From Knufia peltigerae (taxonomy: Eukaryota; Ascomycota; Eurotiomycetes; Chaetothyriales; Trichomeriaceae), in assembly GCA_030247855.1 (NCBI GenBank), contig JAPDRN010000118.1, forward strand, positions 1-64,000: a stretch of DNA of 64,000 nt. The letters run 5' to 3'. The position numbers and the translations under genes were made by a program. How positions within the stretch are numbered: the first letter of the stretch is position 1; each line of letters starts with the position of its first letter. Positions 55,099-64,000 of this stretch are shown piece after piece. A model generated the notes under the pieces. The model was not told where the DNA came from. It saw nothing but the letters and a program-made list of their open reading frames with translations, and made no database searches.

Positions 55099-55642
55099 AA
55101 GTGATGCTGTCGGGCGTTTTGGGAAAAGCTGGATTTATGGAGCACGCAGGTGAACGAGCTCACGACGATGATTTATACCGCGTCACGCAGAATGACCTTT
55201 CTCTTCGATATGAACATACTTTGATCAACAGCGATTTTAGAATACCCGATGCTTGAAGTACCGGAGTTGCGCCAAACTTGGGAAATCATAGAGTGTAGAT
55301 AAAGATAAAAGAAACTTGCTTGGGGAGCAATTCCCGCCAATATGCTTGCCAAAATTCCTGACGAGGTCCACCTGAACTTGATATTCGACTCTTGACCCTC
55401 TCTTGTGTCTACCCGAGAGATCAAGACATTCCTCGGCTCGTTTGGGCCAATCCGACTAATCCTAATCGAGACAATCTCCTCTCGCTATCTCTAACCTAAC
55501 TCACTCACGACCTGGTATCTGCCTGAGTCTGCTGTTGATCAAGCCTAGTCTCACTCGTATTCGCATCAATCGGAACAAGTCTCTCTGACATCGAACATGA
55601 AGGTGTCACTGGCCAGCGTTCCGATCACCATGCATAGTTACA
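55099..55642. other. Intergenic region, 544 bp
   Basis: 3' region of the Spt10-like gene and promoter of the Zn2Cys6 regulator; no gene was recognised. Confidence 0.5.
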
Positions 55643-57391
55643 ATGGAGAATGTGAAGCCTAAAAGACCACCGCGACCTCCACCGAAACTACGCACCAAAA
55701 CCGGCTGCCACAAATGCCGTGAACGTGAGTGGCTCAACTTGAGCATGCTTGTGTATTGCTGTTGCGCGTATCATTGGGAGGGATTTCTTCTGACCAACAG
55801 TAGGACGTAAAAAGTGCGATGAAAAAAAGCCGAGATGCGGCGCTTGTACGAAGCTGCAACTCGACTGCAGTTACCGAGAGACATCGTGCTCTCCTCGTCA
55901 GCCTTCACATGACGCAATTCCTCTACCAGTTACAACGCCAGAGACCGAGGACAAAGTTGTTGATGTGATCCTGCCTTCGCCGCTGGATTCCACCGTGAGC
56001 TTCAATCCATCAGTGCTAAAGACAAAGCGTGATTGGATGGTGTTTCAGTACGCCTCGACGAGATTCATCCAATTACTCACTACGCCGGACGCAACGGCCG
56101 AATTCCGCGATGTGTCTTTTGTATTCGCGATTGGATTTCACGAGCCATGGGTCATGCACGCAGCGCTGGCTCCGGCGGCGTTGCACGCCTCGTGTGCTGC
56201 GTTGATGCCTCGAGAGGATGCCATGGTGTACACTGAGAGTGCTCTCCGTGGTCTTCGAAAGGCCATCGAACGATCCCAGGTCATTGCTGACAAAGGAGAG
56301 ACCTTTTTGGCAGCATCTCTTTTCCTAGGGGTCTTCGAGGTTAGCCAGGCCTCCAATTTGGATTATTCACAATTCGCTGATTGACTTTTTAGGACTTTTA
56401 CTCGGCTCCGGCAAGTCAATGTTTGACTCACTACAAAGCTATTGCTCGAGTGCTTGAGGAACAGACTGTAAAAACACGCCGTTTGGATTTGGATCAACTG
56501 TCGGTCTTTCAACGTACTCTTCTCGACTCGGTGCTTTACCATTTTGCCACCAGGTTGATCTTTGAAGAGGACGTCGATGCCGTTTGCGAATCATTCCCCT
56601 CTCAAACTATAGCCATGTATATCGATGCACTGGAAAGTGGGACACAGCAAAGTCACGAATCATCTTCGATTCTTCCAGTCCTTGGGCGATGTAAGCCCAG
56701 TCTTTTCCTTCTGATCTATCAGATTACCTGGCTCAGCAGGCAGGTGCCGCTCGACAAACACAGCAGCAATCACACGCTTGCCGTTGAATGTCTGGAGGAG
56801 CTAGACAAGCTCTTCTATACAAGCCCAGTTCTAAATTTCGACGGAGTCTCTTCATCTGGTGATGATTCATCGAGGACGCCGAGCAACACCGATGTCGCTG
56901 CGAAACTCTACTTCTTGGCTACCAAAGTTTTCCTTGTGAAAGTTTTGGACCCAGGTCAAGTGCAGAGCACCTCGAGACAAATTTCTGCCATGCTGCAGCA
57001 AGCGTTTGAACTGCTCAGCTGTTTTGACGGAGCTGCCCCTTGTGCGCAATTCATCTGCTGGTCGATTCTTGTCTTGGGCTGTGCTGCCTGCCCAACAAGC
57101 AAGATCGAGACATGTGCTGAGTCTGACTTGCCAGTTGACAGTGGCGCTGAAGTACGCTTGAACATGAGGACTCTTATTCAACGACAACTATTGCAAATCT
57201 GGAAGACCTCCTACTCTGGGTATGTCAAACGAACAGCTGGCGCTCTGGACAAGATATGGAGCCTTCCCGACTTTCTGGTACGCGATGTTTCAAAACTCGT
57301 CTCGACAGCCGGAGTTGAATACGATGGTTTGAACGCCCTGGTGTACAGTGGGGGTCTGGGACAAGCCTTGCTTTATTTGCCTATCTCTTGA
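55643..57391 (+). CDS. Zn2Cys6 (Gal4-type) transcription factor
   Basis: Exons 55643-55724, 55804-56339 and 56393-57391 give 538 residues. The binuclear cluster is C22-x2-C25-x6-C32-x6-C39-x2-C42-x6-C49, interrupted by intron 1 after C-R-E. The rest matches a fungal_trans_2 (DUF3468-type) regulator: F-x-Q-Y-A-S-T-R-F-I-Q, H-A-A-L-A-P-A-A-L-H-A-S and a helical C-terminus. A basic start (K-P-K-R-P-P-R-P-P-P-K) is a probable nuclear signal. It is the first gene of a group with an amidase, a FAD oxidase-like enzyme and a transporter, so it may be their regulator (inference). Confidence 0.88.
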
Positions 57392-57623
57392 GCGAAACGA
57401 CGCAGATTCCAGCACGTCCTTATGAAGTTTTCACACGTGGAGGGCGAAGGACTTGAGCACTATACCGGCATCCTCTAGGAGCAGATATGGACTCAAGTCC
57501 CCTCATCCCGACTTCAAACTTCATTCTCACTACAGGTTCCGCTGACTTTAAGACCTGAGAGCATGGTTGTTCGATATTCATTGCTTAAACACTCTGCACT
57601 ACATACCAGCGACATCGTATCTT

Positions 57624-59471
57624 CTAAGCTCGCTTCAAACATTCGTCAATGACTTTTGTCACCTGCAAACATTCTTCATCTCGCATCTTGCTCGTGAAAA
57701 TTTGGAGCGAACAAGGTGCGCCATCCATCAATTCAGGATCATCTAGAATCTTTGTTAGTCTTGATTTCAATCCTCGGTAACGACTTACAGTCTGGTGCTC
57801 CTTGTCCTGCCTGCACCTTCCACGGTTCTGGGTCCAACTCTTTCGAAGCCTTTCCGAACGGTATGACGCACGCCGGATACTGGTCACACATTAATCAGCC
57901 GGAGTTCAAGAGAGGGGGTCCGGGTGCCTACATCAAGCAGGTTCAGGAAGGCCGTGAAAGGTGGCCACCCAAAATTGTCATGGGGCACAGCAGTGTTTTG
58001 CGCAGCTGGCGCGAGCACTGCATCCAATTTTTTCTCCAACCAAATTGTTCGCCAATTCTCACAGAGTTCCTGTCTTTTCACCGTGAGAAGAGCATATTTG
58101 TGAAGAAAATCAAGTCCATCTAGCTTGGGAACGAAGTTGTAATGGCCAGCATTACCAGGTCCAATTTGTGCGGCGACAGACGGCACTGGTGGCTCGCCGC
58201 TCGCATCTATGAACCCCTTGGATGTCGCGGTATGGAGGCCGAAGATTTCGCAGGCCACCTCGTTAGCATCTGAAACTTGGCCTTCAGCGGGCGTTAGGTA
58301 CACGAGATCATGGCCAGCTGCTTCGAGCTTGTTGGCAGCCTCGGCCAAGGCCCGCTTGATTGGAGGTTGCAGCGGGTACACACGATCTTCTGACATGACA
58401 CCGATCCTCAGTTTGGACTTGGTGTTGGGCCCGAGTCTACGCCATGGGACGTCGATGGCTGTCGAGTCGAGCAGTGCGGGGGTGGTGTCGAGCACTGCTT
58501 TGGTGAAGATTTCGAGTGCGTCGACATCGTTGGTGAGGGGCCCGGCAGAAGCGGTGATGGGCTTCCATCCTGCGAGCGATGGAATCTGCTGGCCTCCGTA
58601 CGGGATTCGAGAGCTTGTCGGTTTGAAACCGTAGGTACCTGCCCTTTTGTCAGCTTTCGCGACATGTCTCAGCAGAGTCTACATATTCGCCTGACATACC
58701 ACAGCACAGTGCGGGAATACGGACTGAACCTGCGACGTCAGTGCCGACACCCAGGGGCGAACCTCGAAAGGCCACCAATGCACCTTCTCCTCCGCTCGAA
58801 CCTCCGGCATTGAGAGCCGTGTTGTGTGGGTTCAAGGCGCGTCCGAAAATGTTATTGTCGGAGTCGGCAGTCATGAGTGTTTGAGGAATATTTGTCTTCA
58901 CATAAAGCACGGCACCCAGACTGAGGAGGATGTCCACCAGTGGTGAATTGGCGGTTGATTTCTTTCCTAGAAAAGAAACGTACCCAATCGAGGCCTCCTG
59001 TCCCTTGATCTGGAACCCGTCTTTAATGCTTATCGGGAGACCGTGCAATGGGCCTAATTTCTCTCCCTTGGCTCTGCGCTCGTCAAGAGATTTGGCCCTG
59101 CCGATGGCCTCATCGAAGAATGTTTCCGTCAGGCAGAATGTCAATTGCTGGGCGATGGCAGCTCTCTTGCAAAAGGCGGTCGTCACATCAACAGAGGTGA
59201 ATTCGCCCGAAGCCAATTTGCCGAGAAGAGCCTCAACGGTGTAATTCTCCGTGATGTCCAACTCATGATCGGTCAAGATGCCAGACTTTCTCGGAATATC
59301 CAAGGCGATCAAGTTGTTTGGGTTCTTGTCAAGCGGAAGGGATAACGAGTCCAAGATTGAAGATGGTAGCAACCAGTTCTTTGGAATGGCAGCTCGCCCT
59401 TCTTCTCTCTTTCGAGCGACGATATCTTGCCAACTCAGTTTCTGTTCTGTGGTGGTTGTGATTGAGCCCAT
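57624..59471 (-). CDS. Amidase (amidase signature family)
   Basis: Exons 59471-58700, 58638-57932, 57879-57789 and 57742-57624 give 562 residues, normal for acetamidase-type enzymes. The Ser-cis-Ser-Lys triad is visible: K150 in L-P-I-S-I-K-D-G, the Gly/Ser motif G-G-S-S-G-G-E-G at 223-230, and S249 in D-V-A-G-S-V-R-I-P. It cleaves amides to acid and ammonia; the exact amide is unknown, but amdS-like fungal amidases serve in nitrogen acquisition. All three introns are GT-AG and in frame. It is tail to tail with the Zn2Cys6 regulator and divergent from the oxidase gene. Confidence 0.9.
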
Positions 59472-60105
59472 CTTGAGGTATCGAGACTGTTTACTTTTTG
59501 TTCTTGATTTCCCGGTCGGGATATATTGCTTGTACTCGAAAAGCGCCTTTGCTCAACCAAAGGACGAGTCTATGTAGGTAGTCCAGGGAGGTGCTAGACA
59601 AGTCGACAATCTGACGTTGATATGAGTGTTCAGTCTCACGCTTGGGGAGAAGTGCACCTCGGTGATAACAGATGTCGATTTCATCTCCACCATTGAATGA
59701 TTTCTATCTTGGTTAGTATGTACCTCGGTAGACAATATCATTTGACGGTAACTAGTTGACGGCCTGGAGAATGGGTGCCTCTGTACGCATTTCTCCGCCT
59801 CGTGATGGACCTATCAGCACCAGTTGCGCCGACACCATTTAAGCTTCTCCAGGGACTGAAATCGTTCTAGCTTGACATCTAGAAAGTGGATTGATCTGGC
59901 TTCAAAGCATGGCTCTTGAGTGCGGCAAGATGCTTTCGACATGCGCTCGTGCCTCGACTCGGGTCCCAAGTATTTCAATGGCGGGCAGTCCTCGTTGCAA
60001 TCTGCAAATCATAGAGGCCGCAAAACGACAAAGACACGATACGACAGTCTGATTAACGAGGGGCCTTTTTGATTCTGAAATATCAGCAAGGGTGAAACAA
60101 AATCC
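59472..60105. promoter_or_regulatory. Divergent promoter region of amidase and oxidoreductase genes
   Basis: 634 bp between starts; the arrangement allows shared control. No distinct site was recognised. Confidence 0.45.
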
Positions 60106-61628
60106 ATGGATTCATCTACAGATCCTTCTATCTGGCAGACTCTGACCACGAGGCTGAGTCGTGACCCTGGCACACCGGTCGATGATCCAACCATATCATT
60201 CTGGCAAGAACCACCACTTCCAATAGCTCAACATGCATCTTCACGTTTACCTAAAGACGCGGACATTGTCATCATCGGCTCTGGCATCACCGGGATCAGC
60301 ACGGCCCTGCATCTGCTTCGAAGAGATCCAAAGTTGAACATTGTCATGCTCGAGGCGAGAACCGCCATTTCTGGAGCCACGGGTCGAAATGGCGGACACA
60401 TAAAAGCGGTACCCTGGGCCGACTACTACGCTCTCAAGGAAGCCTATGGCAAAGAGAGTGCAATGAAGATCACCAAGTTTCGCCTCGCGCATCTCGAAGC
60501 CATGGTCGCCGAAGCAGAGGCGCTGGGGGAAGAAGGGAAAGTTGGGCTGGTACGACGGGTCGACGGTGTCTGTGCGATATACGACAAAGAAGTCTGGCAG
60601 CAAGCAAAGATGAAACTGGCCACTTTTCTAGACGACTTTCCTGAAGAACGAGGGAAGTGGACCATGCACGAAGACGAAAATGAACTAAAGGTGAGCAGAC
60701 CATTTGGACACCATCATCTCGATGACACTTTGCTGATGTTTTCTTTGCTACTCAGGATCTCGAAGTGGCCAACGCTCATGGCTGTATAGTAGGCCGTGCA
60801 GGAGCAGCGTGGCCATATCGGTTTCTAGGGGTCATATTGTCACGATTGTTACAAGGCGGGCAATTGTCACTAGAGACGCATACGGTGGCCAAGGACATTC
60901 AACGCACAAAGTCAGCACCTACCCATGCGTACGAGGTCCACACCACAAGAGGCACGATACTAACAAAACACGTCCTCCATTGCACGAATGGTCACGCGGC
61001 TCATTTGCTCCCTGCGCTACAAGGTAAACTGTACCCGTTGAGGGGACAAATGACCGTCCAGACGGTAAACCCTGAATTCCCCCGGACCGGGGCCCAGAGG
61101 TCTTACAGTCCCATGTGGGCCAAAGGTTTCGATTACATCACACAGTCCCCTGGCGAGGACGGTTCTCTATACCTAGGCGGCGGACTTTTGCAAGATGGTG
61201 GTTTGGAGAAAGACGAAGACTTGGGTAACCCGGATGATAGTTCTTTGAGTGCGGGTTGCCTGAGACATCTTGAATCTGTACCTAGCCGGGCTTTCGTTCG
61301 CGGGAAAGGGTCGAGCATCGAAAAGAAATGGACGGGGATCATGGGTTTCACTGGTGATGGATTGCCTCTGGTTGATCGTGTTCATAAGTTTCTTTCTGGG
61401 CGGGAAGAGTGTGATGACGACCCTCGGGCTGGTGGCGAGTGGATTGCGGCTGGTTGGGATGGGTATGGCATGGTCCATTGTTGGTTGACAGGTAAAGCTC
61501 TCGCCGCCATGGTTTTGGGTCACGAGGATGAGGTCGTCGAATGGTTCCCACGTCAAGAATTTGCATGTACCGAAGAAAGATTGGGAAAGATGAATCCCGA
61601 GAGTGCCTTGAGACACTTGCTGGGTTAG
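60106..61628 (+). CDS. FAD-dependent amine/amino-acid oxidoreductase (DAO family)
   Basis: Exons 60106-60690 and 60756-61628 give 485 residues. The FAD-binding strand-turn is I-V-I-I-G-S-G-I-T-G-I-S (G58-x-G-x-x-G63) with the acidic E at the end of strand 2 (V-M-L-E-A-R). The S-G-A-T-G-R-N-G-G-H block is typical of the DAO family, as in glutamylputrescine and glycine oxidases. The C-terminal G-F-T-G-D-G-L-P-L-V-D and A-G-W-D-G-Y-G-M close the FAD fold. Substrate unknown; amines or secondary amino acids are usual. No targeting signal was seen. Confidence 0.85.
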
Positions 61629-62660
61629 GTTAAAAACGTTATTATCTTGTTAGGTAGGTAGGTAGACATTACGGAGTAGGGCATTCGTCTTCCTTTGCCG
61701 AGAAAGCCGGGGGGGGAAAGGGATTGATTGCAAAAGATGGAGTTTACATTGTGTCTTGTTGTACAGTATGTTTCTTGCCAACGTCGCCGGCAATTGAGAG
61801 ATGGTCTAGACCTTTGGTTTTCTTAATCTGTACATTGTGCACATAATGTATGGACACACTACCTTACCTATCGATATCGCGGATGGATAGATACATACGG
61901 TCAAGCCCTGTACTGTACACGTAGTGCGAAGGTAGATAATGGGGTAAATTTTGACACTATGCCAGAATTAGAAGGTTGACCCTGAAGGAGTACATAAGTC
62001 ATTCGGGACTTTATCAAACAGCGATAAAGAGACAATGTTAAGTCGATCCCTTGTACGGCGCAAAGCGTGTTTATTGGTCGCTCCTCCTTAGAACAACCCT
62101 CGGCGCCTTCAGCAAGCTAATTCATTCATTCTTCTTGTTTCTAGTTCACTAGAGGCAAGCAGCTATACGCGAGATCTACATACTCGTTGTCCTGGGCACA
62201 AGGACCTACGATCCTAATGTCGACCTTCTCCGCAATTTCGAGATGCACACTCTCCGTATCTCGCTGGGCTAGACCAAAACCAGGTTGGGACTCTCGCGTG
62301 GCCAAGATTCAAATGATAATGCTAAATAATGACCATTGATAACGAGAACATCAACTTACCCAGCTACCCGTGTTATCTGCCTACATAAGTGGTTGAAGTA
62401 GTGTCTTTCTTCCTCCATCAAACAAAGTATATTGAGATATTGATATAACCTGTCCTCCCTCCCTCCCTCCCTCCTGTCTGGACGGCGGCCCCCAAAAGAC
62501 TCGACCACCTCAACACCACCTCCTCCTCTTCCTCTCCCCCCCTCTCCTCTACTTTCCAACCATACAACCAGGACACTGTTCTTCTCTTCTTTCTTCTTTT
62601 CCTCATCCATTCTACTCCTCATACAACCCAATCAATACACGTGATATATCTCTCCCCAAA
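61629..62660. other. 1.0 kb intergenic region with a CCCT tract
   Basis: Contains (TAGG)n at about 61651-61664, TACGGAGTA at 61670-61678 and a (CCCT)n tract at about 62454-62474 in the leader of the transporter gene. No gene was recognised. Confidence 0.6.
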
Positions 62661-64000
62661 ATGACCATGGACTACAACAACAATGGAAGACTCCCCCCGG
62701 GGACTCAACGTATCGAGGATCAGGCTGGATCTAAGATTCTACTTGCTCCCCAACCAAACGCTGACCCTAATCAACCTCTGGTACGTACATATACCCAACA
62801 ACAAAACCCAAAGAAACACAAAAGCAAAGCACTAACAATACTACTTGCTGTAGAACTGGCAAGTTTGACTCTGCACCTGCAACAACCGAAGCAGCCCTAT
62901 ACCAAACCTTTCCCTTCTCCGTCCGTTGCTAATGCTGCCGTGAAACAGGACCAAGCTCCGCAAAACAGTACACATGGTCGTCTTGTGTTTTTATGCACTC
63001 ATGGTCTTCGCCATGTGAGTTTGTTTCTTGAGCCTGTTGATATAAAAGCTGATTGAAAGGCGAAAAGTCTCTGTGTCGCAGTTCCCCTCTGGCAAGATTT
63101 CAACGCCGAACTCGGAATGAGTTATGCCATCCTGAATGACGGTTACGCAACCAACATGGCCACCTTGTCAGTAGGGTGCATTTTCTTCGTCCCGGTCGCT
63201 CTTCGATTCGGAAGACGTCCAATATACCTCCTCACCGCCCTGATCATGCTCGCCTCTGCCATCTGGCAAGCCAAGATGCAGACGGTCGGCGACATGATTG
63301 GAAGCAATGCCATCTCTGGCTTTGCTGGCGCCGTGAATGAGGCCATCTTCCAAGTCACGGTATGTCTGAAAACCTGATAGACAGTCATAAAGGATGCAAC
63401 GAAGCTGATTTCTCATCTTGCCCCAAAGATCGCCGACCTCTTCTTCGTTCACCAACGCGCCACTATGAACGCCATCTACCTCTGCCTCGTCATCGCGGGC
63501 AACTACCTTGGTCCCGTCGCCGCCGGGTACGTGGCCGTGAACCAGGGCTGGAGATGGGTATTCTGGTACTGCACTATATTCATGGCCATCGTGGCTGTCT
63601 TCATGTTCTTCTTCCTCGAGGAGAGCAAGTACATACCTAAAATCGTCGAGGGCCACGAAATTGTTGCGACAACGTACCACGACCAGGACCATGACCTCAC
63701 CAAAGTGAGCAGTATATCCAAGGACAGATTGGGTTCGATTTCCATCGACGCGACAGAGGCCGCCAATAATCAGCGCCGACGCTTGGTCGACATCGACACC
63801 ACTATCCCAATGGACTCGTACCTGAGGCGCCATCGGCTCTGGTCAACTGAGAAGGCATTCACGACCGGCAACCGGAGCTACTGGATGCATTTCTTCCAGG
63901 TGAGAAAACAAAATCACATGCCTCCTATTGTGGCTTGAGGATAGCATGCTGACCGTGTATTTAACTGTCGCACAGCCATTCCAAATGCTGTACACTTTCC
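62661..64000 (+). CDS. MFS transporter (DHA1-like), 3' end outside the window
   Basis: Exons 62661-62780, 62855-62859, 62949-63014, 63068-63359, 63429-63899 and 63976 onward. The visible protein has a cytosolic start with N-P-L-N-W as P-N-Q-P-L|N-W|T-K-L-R-K, a block shared by fungal multidrug-type MFS carriers (D-P-x-N-P-L-N-W-x-x-x-R-K). Helix 1 follows (H-M-V-V-L-C-F-Y-A-L-M-V-F-A), then V-P-L-W-Q-D-F-N-A-E-L-G, G-Y-A-T-N-M-A-T-L-S-V-G-C, and the loop R-F-G-R-R-P-I-Y. Exon 2 is only 5 nt and intron 2 has a GC donor. The cytosolic loop after helix 6 is acidic. The last visible residues are P-F-Q-M-L-Y-T-F. The substrate is unknown. Confidence 0.85.
62855..62859 (+). other. 5-nt microexon (AACTG) followed by a GC-AG intron
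   Basis: The left intron, 62781-62854 (GTACGT...CTGTAG, with CTAAC), and the right intron, 62860-62948 (GCAAGT...ACAG), both have good signals; GCAAGT is the consensus GC donor. The microexon supplies Asn-Trp of the conserved P-L-N-W motif. Reading on without the second intron hits TGA at 62867-62869. Confidence 0.75.

Noticed and set aside
62454..62474. CCCT tract as a telomere-like repeat
   Set aside because: The unit is CCCT, not the fungal telomere unit CCCTAA, and it lies in a gene leader.

Overview
The window is nuclear DNA of a filamentous ascomycete (Pezizomycotina). Genes are dense, about one per 2 kb. They carry short introns, mostly 46-140 bp, with GT-AG ends and CTAAC/CTGAC-like branch sites. 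Typical fungal families are present: C2H2 and Zn2Cys6 regulators with fungal activation domains, Som1, a cytochrome-b5 sphingolipid desaturase, COP9 subunit 3 and a yapsin-like protease. The overall feel is of Eurotiomycetes, perhaps Chaetothyriales, but the order cannot be proved from the sequence alone. I modelled 30 protein genes, two of them cut by the window edges, and found no tRNA, rRNA, CRISPR array or intact transposon.

Left part (1-6 kb): a Baeyer-Villiger monooxygenase (5' end outside), a C2H2/fungal_trans regulator and a PRISE-type enone reductase lie side by side. They could form a small catabolic unit. 6-20 kb is housekeeping: spindle checkpoint MAD2, RNA polymerase III largest subunit RPC1, TFIID subunit TAF8, mitochondrial peptidase subunit Som1, an XRCC2-like recombinase paralogue and a delta-8 sphingolipid desaturase. 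20-32 kb holds an ATP-grasp ligase-like enzyme, a secreted APP1/DUF2183-domain protein with a probable GPI signal, cystathionine beta-synthase, an SDR, an alpha/beta hydrolase and a GPI-type aspartic protease.

32-41 kb holds a low-complexity nuclear protein with a KEN motif, a microsatellite cluster, a 2.2 kb gene-poor stretch, COP9 subunit 3, a probable 50-residue hydrophobic protein encoded by two exons, and the Fe-S scaffold ISU1. 41-55 kb holds SUB1/PC4, 5-oxoprolinase, Aurora kinase, TIP41, a Mid2/WSC-like single-span surface protein and an Spt10-like protein joining a GNAT fold to an integrase-type HHCC zinc domain. The right end (55.6-64 kb) groups a Zn2Cys6 regulator, an amidase, a FAD amine/amino-acid oxidase-like enzyme and an MFS transporter (3' end outside). 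This resembles a nitrogen-substrate uptake and breakdown unit.

The most unusual direct observations are three GC-AG introns, one of them next to a 5-nt microexon in the MFS gene; the Spt10-like GNAT+HHCC architecture with a histidine-rich tail; the tiny spliced membrane-protein gene; and intergenic short motifs (TACGGAGTA and TAGG/CCTA runs) that recur well above chance. All gene models were built by hand from splice signals and reading-frame continuity, without database searches.
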